Assembly (NCBI RefSeq): GCF_026340565.1
Contig: NZ_JAPEPB010000001.1
Coordinates: 992,001-1,056,000 of the forward strand
DNA: 64,000 nt
Reading direction: 5' to 3'
From: Kitasatospora sp. NBC_01287
GTDB lineage: Bacteria > Actinomycetota > Actinomycetes > Streptomycetales > Streptomycetaceae
The notes beneath the pieces are model-generated. The model was not told where the DNA came from. It did no database searches and saw nothing but the letters and a program-made list of their open reading frames with translations. Below are positions 19,223-27,711 of the stretch, in pieces. The position numbers were made by a program, and so were the translations under genes. Position 1 is the stretch's first letter; each line of letters opens with the position of its first letter.

Positions 19223-19840
19223 TCAGAGCGCCGGGAACACGGGGAACACGCAGGAGGGTGCGGTGCCCTCACGAGCGCCCTGGGTCACGGTGACCCCGGC
19301 ACCGCTGGGGGCCAGGTCGCTGCCTGCGGAAGTGATCTTCGCGTGGGCGGCGGTCGAAGTGGCGACGTCGAGGTTGACGTTCTCCAGGGCCACCTCGAGC
19401 GGGTGGGCGTCGTCCAGGCCGACCAGGGTGGACTTGGCGCCGCTCGGCGAGTGGAGTGCGGTGACACCGTCGACGACGATGCCGGTGAACCAGGGGGTGT
19501 TGGAGCCGCTGCCACCGGAGTAGTGGGTGTCGAACACCAGCGGTGCCCGGACGGCGTCCAGGCAGGTGTTCAGGTAGCCGATGTCACTGACCTTGTTGTT
19601 GTTGGTGGGTGAACTCTTGATCCGGATGCCGGCGCTGGAGCCGCTGGTGTTGCCGAGGGCATCGGTGCCGGTGAGGGTGTTGTCGCGGAAGAGCACGTTG
19701 GTCACGCCGCTGCTGGTCTCGCTGCCGATGGAGATGCCGTGGGTGCCGTAGAAGTGATTGCCGCTGACGGTGATGTTACTGCTGGCTCTGTTGCCGCCCT
19801 TGATGGCGATGCCGTCGTCGCCGTCCATGATGCTCGCCAC
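19223..19840 (-). pseudogene. 5'-truncated GH28 polygalacturonase-like gene
   Basis: The 205-codon open frame encodes only the C-terminal part of a right-handed beta-helix pectinase. The GH28 signature is at its very start (MDGDDGIAIKGG, then SSNITVSGNHFYGTHGISIGSET), followed by helix rungs (VTNVLFRDNTLTGTD, SAGIRIKSSPTNNNKVSDIGYLN) and a C-terminus ending CVFPVFPAL. The signal peptide and N-terminal two-thirds are missing; the junction lies at about 19830-19847, where a hydrolase stop codon abuts it. The GTG at 19840 is probably not a real start. A good terminator remains downstream. The intact enzyme would have degraded pectin in the medium; this copy is unlikely to work. Confidence 0.75.
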
Positions 19841-19844
19841 CTCG

Positions 19845-19915
19845 TCAGTCGGCGAGCATGGCGGCGAAGAAGTCGAGCGAGCGGTCGACCTCCTTGAGAG
19901 ACGGGCCGCGGTTGA
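19845..19915 (-). pseudogene. 3' end of IS-split alpha/beta hydrolase gene
   Basis: Reads NRGPSLKEVDRSLDFFAAML-AD-stop. This is the natural continuation of the GMTHGHL end of the hydrolase fragment at 21724-22588. With the IS and one TGA copy removed, the two join in frame as GMTHGHL-NRGPS. Confidence 0.85.
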
Positions 19916-20039
19916 GAGCGTTGTGGTGAACCGCTCTGTAGCTCGATGAGCTGCGGTTTCCTCAGCACGGTGGTGTGTGGATGGCTTCTTCAGGGCAGCC
20001 AGCTGACGGTTGGTTGGGTCGGTGGTGGAGGTGTCGTTC

Positions 20040-20696
20040 GTGCCGTCGGTGATTGCGTTGCTGGAGCGTCGTGAGGCGCGGGCCCGGGAAGAGTTGGATG
20101 CCTGGCAGGAGCTGCTGCGCGAGGCCCAGGAGCAGGTGGCTGTCCATCAGGAGCGGTTGGAGTGTGCGCGGATCGGCCGGGAGGAGGTGCTGCGTGCGCT
20201 GGCGGAGGAGGCCGAGGCCGTGATGGTGCAGCCGCTGACTGCGGTGACGCCCACCGCTCGCGCGCTGGCGCCGGTGACGGCACCGCAAGTGCCGCCGCAG
20301 CCGCCGCACGAGGCGGGGGACGGCGTGCCGGAGCCGGCAGTGCCCGCGGTGCCTTCGGTCCTGCGGACGGGTTACGATCCGCGGCCGCCTGCGTGGCAGC
20401 CGGGCCTGGGCGTGGAGGTGCTGGCCGGGGCCTATCGGCAGGTCTTCGATGTGGTCGCGGGTGCGGGTGCCCCGGTGGCGGTCAAGGCGTTGACTGTCGC
20501 GCTGGGGCGGGACGCAGAGCGGCTGAAGGAGATCGAGAAGGTCCGTCACCGGGCCTATGCGCTGCAGGCCAGGGGCTGGCTGGGGCGGGTGCCGGGCGGG
20601 TTGTTCATCCCCGCGCCGGGCCCGGCGCGGGGAGCCGGTGCGGGCGGAACTCGGGCCAGTGCAGGCGCTGGCGGGCCATCCGCCGGCCGAGGGTGA
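20040..20696 (+). CDS. IS passenger/accessory protein, unknown function
   Basis: 218 residues from the GTG at 20040 (VPSVIALLERREARAR) with GGAGG 8 bases upstream. Residues 5-55 form a strongly charged, probable coiled coil; 60-110 is a proline/alanine linker; 120-190 is a compact helical domain (EVLAGAYRQVFDVVAG ... LKEIEKVRHRAYALQARGWL) that looks like a winged helix, followed by a wing-like GGLFIPAP and a Gly/Ala tail. Similar ORFs are frequent near transposases in Streptomyces genomes and are annotated hypothetical. It lies wholly within the IS ends and overlaps the transposase tail to tail by 92 bp. It may regulate transposition or bind the ends; this is inference. Confidence 0.7.
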   Translation: MPSVIALLERREARAREELDAWQELLREAQEQVAVHQERLECARIGREEVLRALAEEAEAVMVQPLTAVTPTARALAPVTAPQVPPQPPHEAGDGVPEPAVPAVPSVLRTGYDPRPPAWQPGLGVEVLAGAYRQVFDVVAGAGAPVAVKALTVALGRDAERLKEIEKVRHRAYALQARGWLGRVPGGLFIPAPGPARGAGAGGTRASAGAGGPSAGRG

Positions 20697-21570
20697 TCGA
20701 GGCGGCCCACCACACCATCTGCACGTGGTGGTCGTCGCGGCGCTCGTGGTCGCGGTTCAGGCGCCGCGAGCGCGAGAGCCAGCCGAGCGTGCGCTCCACC
20801 ACCCACCTGCGCGCCAGTACCCTGAACCCCTTGGTTCCGTCGGTGCGCTTGACCACCTCCACTCTCACCCCGTGCGCGGCGAAGGCGTCGGCCAGTTCCT
20901 GGCCCTGGTAGGCGGAGTCCGTCCACACGAGTTCGAGCAGCCGTCCGGGCTCGGCCATGAATGCCTCGAGCAACTCCGGGGCGGCCTTGGAGTCGTGCAC
21001 GTTGGCCGCGGTGACGGTGACCTCCAGCAGCAGTCCGCCGGTGTCGGTCAGGACGTGGCGCTTGCGCCCGTCGCGCAGCTTGCCGCCGTCGAAGCCGCGT
21101 GAGGTGGCCGGACAGGTCTCCGAGCCGTCCACGGACTGAGAGTCGATGATGCCCGCGCTCGGCTCCGTCGCCTTGCCCTGCTTCTTGCGCTCGGTGCGGC
21201 GCAAGCGCTGGTAGAGCTCGCGGATGTAGCCGTGGCGGCGCCAGCGGCGGAAGAAGTCGTACACCGCCCGCCAGAAGGGGTAGTCCGCAGGTAGATTGCG
21301 CCACTTGACGCCATTGTCGACCAGATAGCGCACCGCGTCGATCACCCCCCGGTGGCAGTGCGCCTCAGGGCGTCCGCCCTTCCCCTCCAGCCAGGCGGGC
21401 ATCGGCATCGCGCCGCGGATCACCGCCCATTCGGCGTCCGTCATGTCGCTGTCGTAGCGCGGCGCGCGGTGCCCCTCCCCGATCGCCCCGTACAGGTGCA
21501 CGTAGCAGTCACACCCCGGAGTGAGCGCAGTGGACTCGCCGGCACCGGGAGTGCTGAACTGGTTGGGCAA
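20605..21570 (-). CDS. IS5-family DDE transposase
   Basis: 321 residues. Core features: MTDAEWAVIRGAMPMPAWLEG (about residue 43-63), RYLVDNGVKWRNLPADYPFW, then the catalytic triad in IIDSQSVDGSE (D1), LVWTDSAYQGQEL (D2) and RRWVVERTLGWLSRSRRL (E with the Y/R-type signature). The frame opens at a TTG (21570) preceded by GGAGG; ATG at residue 43 (MTDAEW) is a possible shorter start. Intact, with both inverted repeats present, so the element is potentially active. Confidence 0.9.
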   Translation of the reverse strand: MPNQFSTPGAGESTALTPGCDCYVHLYGAIGEGHRAPRYDSDMTDAEWAVIRGAMPMPAWLEGKGGRPEAHCHRGVIDAVRYLVDNGVKWRNLPADYPFWRAVYDFFRRWRRHGYIRELYQRLRRTERKKQGKATEPSAGIIDSQSVDGSETCPATSRGFDGGKLRDGRKRHVLTDTGGLLLEVTVTAANVHDSKAAPELLEAFMAEPGRLLELVWTDSAYQGQELADAFAAHGVRVEVVKRTDGTKGFRVLARRWVVERTLGWLSRSRRLNRDHERRDDHHVQMVWWAASITLGRRMARQRLHWPEFRPHRLPAPGPARG

Positions 21571-21706
21571 CGGGCCTCCTCGGGCGAAAGCGGTCTCGAC
21601 AACCAGCTCTCTACCAAGGGGCCCGTTGCTTCACGCCCAAGCGGTCACGGGCACCTGCGTGCGAACGCTCACCCTCCCCACCTGCAAACCTCGAACGCCG
21701 CACGGT

Positions 21707-22588
21707 TCACCACAACGCTCTGAGATGACCGTGCGTCATGCCCGCGGCCAAGTAGGACCGTACGCCGACGCCGGCCTCCTCCAGTCGCTGTTCGAACAGC
21801 TCGCCCGACGGCCTCAGGTCGTCGTACTGGGCAAGGACGATGCCGGTCGCGGGAAGGCCGCCGAGATCTGCCGCTCCGGGCATCGCTGACGCGGGCAGAT
21901 CGCTCAGGCGCCCTACGTAGTTGCTCACCAGGAACTCGATCGCTTCGGGGGTGCACCGCAGATACGCCGGCAACGCCTCCATCTCGGCCTCCGTGTCCAC
22001 GTCCAGCGCCGGGTTCGGGAAGTGCGCGAACGGATAGGCGAGCAGCAGGGCATCGGGGCACAGTTGGTCCAGGTCGCGGAGTCGGATCGCCGTGGACAGG
22101 GCGATGGCGGCACCCGCGCTCGCACCGCCGAGAGCGACCGGACCGAATGAACCGGACCGCAGCCGCAGGGTTTCGCTAAGCCAGAGCCAGGCGGCGTGCG
22201 CGTCGTCGACGGGAACCGGATAGTGCGTACCCTTCACGGCCAGGCGGTAGTCGACCGATACCACCAGCGCGTCGGCTCGGGCAGAGAGCTCGGCGGACGC
22301 CTGGTGCGCTTCGGGCATGTCGAGGCCGCCGCCCAGGAAACCACCTCCGTGCAACCACAGCAGCGCGCGGCTCGGCTCGGTGGCAGGGGTGTACATCCGG
22401 ATCGGGACCTGCCCATGGGGGCCCGGCACCGTGCGGTCCTCCACCGAGACGTCCGGAGCGGTCCACTCGCCGGGATCGCGGAGGTACTCCCTCAACCGCG
22501 CTGCGGCCTGCGGGTCGCTGAGGGCGTCCGGCCCGTCGAGGCCGTCGAGGAGGTGCACCTTGTCAGCGAGGAAGGGATCGAGAGGCAT
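21707..22588 (-). pseudogene. Alpha/beta hydrolase (hormone-sensitive lipase type), 3' end displaced by IS
   Basis: Esterase/lipase of family IV type. ATG at 22588 with GGAG 5 bases upstream (MPLDPFLADKVHLLDG). Motifs: oxyanion loop LHGGGFLGGG (about residue 73-82), catalytic Ser in GGASAGA (about 134-140), and the catalytic His in GMTHGHL near the present end; the Asp is probably in YDDLRPSGE. Codons after GMTHGHL (position 21724) are replaced by IS sequence (RALW-stop), removing the last 26 or so residues, which survive at 19845-19912. The triad is formally retained but the final helix is lost, so activity is doubtful. No operator was recognised upstream. Confidence 0.85.
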
Positions 22589-22903
22589 GGACGCTCCGGA
22601 CACGAGAAGTTGAGGGGCGGCACGTAGGCTGCCCGGGCCGTTGGTCCGGAAGTCGACGACGGGGGTGGGGCGGCCGGTGGCACCGTGGACCAGCCGCACG
22701 GACCACCGGACGACGCCGACCGGCGGGGAGCGGGATGCTGCCACGGGAAGCGAAGTGGACTCCAATGAACGTGCCGGCCCTGAACGGGGCAACGGGCCGA
22801 CGGAGCCGTGGACACACGACCCCGTCGGCACCGCCAGGCCATTCCCCGGCTCACAGCCGCAAATCCGCCACGCTTACGTGCCGCCCGACTGTCGAACTCG
22901 GAG
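22589..22903. other. Intergenic region, no gene recognised
   Basis: 315 bp between the hydrolase start and the stop of GH54 copy 1. No operator of the arabinose type, no clear terminator and no coding signal stood out. Confidence 0.5.
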
Positions 22904-24457
22904 TCAGCTCCAGGGCTGGTCGACCGACCAGCTGGTGTCGGCGCTCCAACTGTTGCTGCTGTCCCAGGCGTTGGCGCCACCGTTGCTGGCGACGTAGAGC
23001 GTGTGGTCGTAGTGGCGCAGATACTTGGTCGGGTAGTTGACGGACTGGAACGAGAAGCCCGTGCCGCTGTTTCCGGCCCCCGGGCAGAAGGTGGCGTCCT
23101 GGGCGAACGTGGCGCCCCCGTCGTCCGGGCTCAGGTAGAGCTCGAAGTTGTAGTGCCGCAGGAACCGGCCGGGGTCGTTGGCCGACTCGAAGGTCAGGCA
23201 GGAGCTGTTCGCCAGCCCCACCCGCACGATCCAGGACGAGTCGCCCTTGACTGCGGACGAGCTGGAGGAGTCGACGGCGGAGATGACGACCTTGTTGTCC
23301 GTGTCGTCGTGCGTGATGTAGTCCCCGGTGCAGCAGGTGGTGGTGGCCTGCAGCGAGACACGGGAGCCGGGCGTCAGGGTGTTGCCGGTGGTGCTGGCGC
23401 TGCTGTAACCCGCCGCGGTGACATTGGCCTGGACGGCGTTCTCGGTGGCGTCGCTCGGGTAGCCGGAGGTCATCACACCCTCGTAGAACGTGCCCGAGGA
23501 GCCCTTGCTGTTGTCACCGCCGATACCGAGGATGATGGCGCCTTCCTTGTGCATCGGGTTGTAGCCGGAGACGTTGGGGCGCGGTCCGCTGTAAAAGGTG
23601 GACAGGCCGCCCGACTGGGCATCGCCGGACCGGATGGCCCACTGGTTGGGCTCGCCCTTGACCATCGCGGTCAGGAAGCGGTTGCTGACGCTCGGGTCGT
23701 TGGCGTTGTAGCCGGCGTTGACGCCGGAGAACAGGCCGTTCTCCTGGTCGGCCATGACCCAGGGGCCGTTGCCGCTGCCGTAGCCCCAGACCTTGATGTT
23801 GCCGAAGTAGATGGCTTCCATGTGGCCGTTGCCGGTGTCGTGGTCGTTGGTCTCGGCGTTGCCGTAGTCGAAGCAGCAGCCGCCGTCGTAGTGGGTGCCG
23901 TCGAGGATGGCGTACATGCCTTCGGGCTGGTCGCCGGTGGCGATGCCGTTGGTGTGGTCGTCGCGGTAGCCGGTGCCCGGGGCGATGTAGACGCCGTAGG
24001 CCTTGTGCCCGCCGACCGAGACCGGCGCCTCGACCGCGTTGGCGAGGTTGTCGGGGCCACTGGCCGCGCCACCGGCGGGCGCCTGGGTGAGGTTGTTGCC
24101 CTTGCCCGACTGGTCGTAGATCACGGTGATGACGCAGCTGGTGTTGGCACAGAAGGAGTCCTGCGCGGCCGCGTCTGCGTAGCCGCCCACACTCAGCACG
24201 CCGATGTCCTTCGTCGTGCCGTCGGAGACCCGCTTCACCTGGTACAGCGGGCCGTTGTACGCGCCGTACAGGGCTCGGGTGCTGCTGTGCGCCGCCACGC
24301 ACGGCGTGCCGCCCGCCGCGTAGATGTCACACGGGCCCTGAACGGCGGCCTGCGAGGGCGCGGCCGAGCCGGCGATCACACCGGCGGCGAGGGCGAGGGT
24401 CGCCCCGGCCCCCATCAGGGTGCGCCGGACACGGCGCACCCACGGTCTCATGGTCAT
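22904..24457 (-). CDS. GH54 alpha-L-arabinofuranosidase with AbfB (CBM42) domain, copy 1
   Basis: Secreted enzyme releasing L-arabinose from arabinan and arabinoxylan side chains. 517 residues from the ATG at 24457, preceded by AGGAG. A signal peptide (about 1-37, cleaved after APSQAA) precedes the catalytic domain opening GPCDIYAAGGTPC. The vicinal cysteine pair of GH54 is at 194-195 (GGCCFDYGN); counting from the characterised AkAbfB spacing, the nucleophile is E239 in ADQENGL and the acid/base D315 in GIGGDNS. The CBM42 domain spans about 355-517, with FLRHYNFELYL and KYLRHYDHTLYV repeats. The arabinose-type operator upstream is separated from this start by a mini-gene relic, so how it is regulated now is unclear. 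Confidence 0.93.
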   Translation of the reverse strand: MTMRPWVRRVRRTLMGAGATLALAAGVIAGSAAPSQAAVQGPCDIYAAGGTPCVAAHSSTRALYGAYNGPLYQVKRVSDGTTKDIGVLSVGGYADAAAQDSFCANTSCVITVIYDQSGKGNNLTQAPAGGAASGPDNLANAVEAPVSVGGHKAYGVYIAPGTGYRDDHTNGIATGDQPEGMYAILDGTHYDGGCCFDYGNAETNDHDTGNGHMEAIYFGNIKVWGYGSGNGPWVMADQENGLFSGVNAGYNANDPSVSNRFLTAMVKGEPNQWAIRSGDAQSGGLSTFYSGPRPNVSGYNPMHKEGAIILGIGGDNSKGSSGTFYEGVMTSGYPSDATENAVQANVTAAGYSSASTTGNTLTPGSRVSLQATTTCCTGDYITHDDTDNKVVISAVDSSSSSAVKGDSSWIVRVGLANSSCLTFESANDPGRFLRHYNFELYLSPDDGGATFAQDATFCPGAGNSGTGFSFQSVNYPTKYLRHYDHTLYVASNGGANAWDSSNSWSADTSWSVDQPWS

Positions 24458-24707
24458 GGTTGAACTCCTCCGAGTGGGAAGGAAGTCGGATGGGAGCGGC
24501 AACGGGCCACCGCGTCGCGCCACGTGTCGACGCGGGCTCGGGTGCCAGGATTTCGGCGCATCGGGGATGGCCGTGACCGCGGACTGCGTCCGGCGGTCCC
24601 GGCGGCTCCGCGGGGATCGGACAGCGTGGGTCCACGCCCCTCGGCACCACCGGAGCAGGGAGATTCGTTTCGACGGCCCGCCTCTGCGGGCGCCTGACCA
24701 CGAGGGG

Positions 24708-24785
24708 TCACTTCCAGGGCTGGTCGACCGGCCGGCTGGTGTCGGTATTCCCACTGCCGCGACGCAACCTTGGTAGGTTGAGCAA
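24708..24785 (-). pseudogene. Internally deleted GH54/AbfB gene: 25-codon in-frame relic
   Basis: Behind the operator at 24820-24833 and a GGGGAG ribosome-binding site, a TTG start opens LLNLPRLRRG (first ten codons of a secreted protein) and runs in frame into SGNTDTSRPVDQPWK-stop. That tail matches the end of an AbfB domain (copy 1 ends SADTSWSVDQPWS). It looks like an arabinofuranosidase gene whose middle was deleted. Whether the 25-residue peptide is made is unknown. Confidence 0.65.
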
Positions 24786-24819
24786 GACGAACTCCCCTGT
24801 TGGGTGGGGGGTGCAAAAC

Positions 24820-24833
24820 TGTTAGCGCTAACA
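24820..24833. promoter_or_regulatory. LacI-type operator TGTTAGCGCTAACA (perfect palindrome)
   Basis: Perfect 14-bp palindrome with the central CG step typical of LacI/CcpA-family operators. It lies 35 bp before the start of the relic mini-gene and 363 bp before GH54 copy 1. It is the best match to the recurrent site of this locus. Confidence 0.8.
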
Positions 24834-25047
24834 TTCCAGTGCGGCTCAGCGGGCTCGCCACGGCGGGGGAGGAGGGCCCGTTGGATGCGGGGGGCCTCGG
24901 CATCACTATGGAGACACCCCGGGAGCCAGTCAAGGCTTCTCACGCGGCGGATATGGCCCGAACACGAATCCTCCAGGGCCGTGGAGCAATCGCGGCTTCC
25001 TGGGCGTGCGAACCGGTAAGTCCCGGGTCAGGCAACGCTGCTGCGGC

Positions 25048-25115
25048 AAGCGGGCGTGCGGGCCGGGCTGCGGCTGCTGAGGTCAGCAGCCGCAGCCCGG
25101 CCCGCACGCCCGCTT
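25048..25115. terminator. 68-bp perfect palindromic terminator after ABC permease gene
   Basis: Two perfectly complementary 33-base arms (25048-25080 and 25083-25115) with only GG between them, ending 14 bp from the stop of the permease gene. This is an exceptionally stable stem and probably ends the transporter operon. Confidence 0.85.
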
Positions 25116-25129
25116 CGGGTGTCGCGGCG

Positions 25130-26137
25130 TCAGGCCCTGCTCGAGAAGTGCTTGGCGCGGAGCCGGTCGGCGAGGATGGCGATGCCGAGGACACAGCCGA
25201 GGACGATGTTGGTGTAGTTCGAGTTGATCTGCAGCGTGGTCAGGCCGTTGGTGATGAGCTCCAGCAGCACGGTGCCCGCCACGATGCCCAGGATCCGCCC
25301 CTGGCCACCGGTGAGGCTGACCCCACCGATGACGGCAGCCGCGATGGCCTGGAGCTCCCACCCGACGCCGACACCACTCGCGGAGCCGACGCCCATCCGG
25401 CCCAGCACCAGCATGGCCGCCAAGCCCGAGAGGAGCGAGCTGGTCACGTACATCGAGACGATCCGTCGGTCGCCGCGGATACCCGCCAGCCGGGCCGCCT
25501 CGGGGTTGCCGCCGACGGCGTAGACCTGCCGTCCGACGAAGGTGCGCTCCAGGAAGAACCAGGCCGCCACCGCCACGATGACGAAGAGGATCAACGGGAC
25601 CGGGATCTGGGCGAGGTAGGACTGACCGATGTCGCCGAAGAAGCCCGAGATGCCGACGATGGACGTCCCGGAGGTGATCGCCAGGGTGACGCCCTGGGCG
25701 ACGGTGTAGGTCACCAGGGTGACCACGAACGGGGGCATCTTCAGCCTGGTGACCGCCAAGCCGTGCCACAGTCCGATCAGCCCGGTGATGGCCAGGGTGG
25801 CCAGCATGGCGACCCCGGCCGGCAGTCCGGCACGCACGTTGAACCAGGAGATGAGGATCACCGAGGTGCCCAGCAGCGCTCCGACCGACAGGTCGATGCC
25901 GCCGGTGAGGATCACCAGTGACTCGCCGATCGCGATCAGGCCGTACTGGGCGAGGTCGAAGCCCATGCCCTGCAGGTTGACCGCGCTCGCGAAGGTGTCC
26001 CTGGCGAGCGCGAGCGCGACGAACACCGCGGCGCACGCGACGACGACGCCCACCTCGGGAGTCTCGACCAGCGAGCGCAACCGGCTGCGCGAGGTCACTC
26101 CTGCCCCCCTGGTGGCGGGGGTGATCTGAGTGGTCAT
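25130..26137 (-). CDS. Sugar ABC transporter permease (RbsC/AraH type)
   Basis: 335-residue inner-membrane permease, about 9-10 hydrophobic segments, of the BPD_transp_2 family. Conserved segments: LVILTGGIDLSVGALLG (about residue 79-95), TSGTSIVGISGFF, VYAVGGNPEAARLAGI (the cytoplasmic EAA-like loop, about 211-226), AAAVIGGVSLTGGQGRILG and a C-terminal LADRLRAKHF. Its ATG overlaps the TGA of the ATPase gene (ATGA). Given the flanking arabinose genes, L-arabinose (or an arabino-oligosaccharide) is the expected substrate, by context only. Confidence 0.9.
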   Translation of the reverse strand: MTTQITPATRGAGVTSRSRLRSLVETPEVGVVVACAAVFVALALARDTFASAVNLQGMGFDLAQYGLIAIGESLVILTGGIDLSVGALLGTSVILISWFNVRAGLPAGVAMLATLAITGLIGLWHGLAVTRLKMPPFVVTLVTYTVAQGVTLAITSGTSIVGISGFFGDIGQSYLAQIPVPLILFVIVAVAAWFFLERTFVGRQVYAVGGNPEAARLAGIRGDRRIVSMYVTSSLLSGLAAMLVLGRMGVGSASGVGVGWELQAIAAAVIGGVSLTGGQGRILGIVAGTVLLELITNGLTTLQINSNYTNIVLGCVLGIAILADRLRAKHFSSRA

Positions 26138-27711
26138 GCCGTTGCCTCCGAGCCTGCGGTCAGCGGCTGCGTGCCCGCCGCCGCTGTCATGATCCGTTCC
26201 TTGCTGAAGTGCTCGCGCGGCAGGTCGGCGACGATCCGACCCTGCGCCATGACGACGATCCGGTGGCACATCCGGAGTAGTTCCTCCAGCTCCGAGGAAG
26301 CCACCAGGACCGCCAGGCCGTTCTGCGCGGCGTTGTCGATGAGCTGGTAGATCTCGGCTTTCGCCCCGACGTCCACGCCCCGGGTGGGCTCGTCCAGGAG
26401 CAGTAGGTCAGGCTCGACGTGCAGCCAGCGGCCGAAGACGACCTTCTGCTGGTTGCCGCCGGACAGGTCGCCGATCGGCTGCTCCTGCGAGTGCATCCGC
26501 ACCCCCAGGTCCTTGACGATCTGCCGCGAGCGTTCCTTGTCCCCGCCAGGGGTGAGGACGCCGTTCCAGGAGTCGCGTCGCAGGGTGGCCAGGGTCGCGT
26601 TCCACCGGACCGGGTGCTGGAGCAGCAGCGACTGCTCCTTACGGTCCTCGGGGACCAGACCGATCCCGGCCGCGACGGCGTCAGCCGGGTGCCGCGGACG
26701 GAACGGCCTGCCGTTCAGCTCCGTCTCGCCGCCGGTGCGCGGCTGGGCACCCATGATCGTGTGCAGCAGGCGGCTGCGGCCGGAGCCCATCAGGCCGGCG
26801 ACACCCACGATCTCGCCGACCTTCAGCTCCAGGTCGACGGGGCCGAGGCCGTCGGCGGTCAGGGAGCGGGCGGCCAGGACGGTGCGGTCCCTCCGGGAGG
26901 CGGGCGGAGCGCCGTCGGAGTGGGCGAGCTCGCTGCCGACCATCTCGCGGATCATGCGCTCCTCGGTGGCCTCTTCGGGGGTGAGGTCGGCCACCAGTTG
27001 GCCGCCGCGCAGCACGACCACGCGGTCGGCGATGTCGCGGACTTCGTCCAGGCGGTGGCCGATGAACAGGACCGCCCCGCCGTTCTCGGTGTGCCGGCGG
27101 GCGAGGTCGAGGACCTTGGCGGCTTCGACGGGGCCGAGAGAGGACGTGGGCTCATCCAGGATGAGGACCAGCGGGCGGTTGCCCCAGCCCTTGGCGATCT
27201 CGATCATCTGCCGCAGCGGTACCGGGAGTTGCTCGACCGGGCGGTCGACATCGATGCCGTCCACTCCGACGTCCGCGAGCAGCTCCCGGGCCTCCCTGCG
27301 GGTTCCTGACCGGTCGAAGAGCACGCGCCGCAACCGGCCTGCCTGCTCAGCGACGCGACTGTGGCGGCCCAGCAGCAGGTTCTCCGCGACGCTGAGCCCG
27401 CCCACCAGGGGGAACTCCTGGGCGACCATGCTGACGCCGAGCGCCTTGGCGTGGTCCGGCCGGCCCGGCTGGAGGGCCTGCCCCGCGATCAGGATCTCCC
27501 CCGAGGTCGGGGAGACGGTGCCGGAGAGCACACCCATCAGGGTGGACTTCCCGGCGCCGTTCTCCCCCACCACGCAGGTGACCTGACCACGCCTCAGCTC
27601 GAGCTCGGGGATGTCCAGCACGGTGACCGGCCCGTAGCTCTTCTGCACCGCGCGCAGGACCGCGGCCGGTCCGGTGCGGGTCGGGGAAGCGTTGGTGGTC
27701 ACGTTCCTCAC
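26134..27711 (-). CDS. Sugar ABC transporter ATP-binding protein (RbsA/AraG type)
   Basis: Tandem ATPase of 525 residues (GTG 27711, overlapping the previous stop as GTGA; GTG 27702 is an alternative). Domain 1: Walker A GENGAGKS (about residue 48-55), signature-like LPVPLRQMIEIAKG, Walker B LVLILDEPTSS, switch His in FIGHRLDE. Domain 2: degenerate Walker A GLMGSGRS, VPEDRKEQSL, signature LSGGNQQKVVFGRWL, Walker B LLLLDEPTRGVDVGAKAE. This pattern is diagnostic of the monosaccharide CUT2 importers. Energises uptake with the adjacent permease and binding protein. Confidence 0.93.
   Translation of the reverse strand: MRNVTTNASPTRTGPAAVLRAVQKSYGPVTVLDIPELELRRGQVTCVVGENGAGKSTLMGVLSGTVSPTSGEILIAGQALQPGRPDHAKALGVSMVAQEFPLVGGLSVAENLLLGRHSRVAEQAGRLRRVLFDRSGTRREARELLADVGVDGIDVDRPVEQLPVPLRQMIEIAKGWGNRPLVLILDEPTSSLGPVEAAKVLDLARRHTENGGAVLFIGHRLDEVRDIADRVVVLRGGQLVADLTPEEATEERMIREMVGSELAHSDGAPPASRRDRTVLAARSLTADGLGPVDLELKVGEIVGVAGLMGSGRSRLLHTIMGAQPRTGGETELNGRPFRPRHPADAVAAGIGLVPEDRKEQSLLLQHPVRWNATLATLRRDSWNGVLTPGGDKERSRQIVKDLGVRMHSQEQPIGDLSGGNQQKVVFGRWLHVEPDLLLLDEPTRGVDVGAKAEIYQLIDNAAQNGLAVLVASSELEELLRMCHRIVVMAQGRIVADLPREHFSKERIMTAAAGTQPLTAGSEATA

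Larger units (their letters stand above)
19916..21720 (-). mobile_element. IS5-like insertion sequence, 1,805 bp, with passenger gene
   Basis: Ends in the 18-bp inverted repeat GAGCGTTGTGGTGAACCG at 19916 and its complement ending at 21720. It is flanked by the 3-bp direct repeat TGA (19913-19915 and 21721-21723), i.e. TCA on the coding strand of the target, fitting the TNA duplications of some IS5 subgroups. It carries a DDE transposase (minus strand) and an accessory ORF (plus strand) whose 3' ends overlap. It is inserted near the 3' end of an alpha/beta hydrolase gene; excision in silico restores that gene exactly, so insertion is recent and the ends are reliable. Confidence 0.92.
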
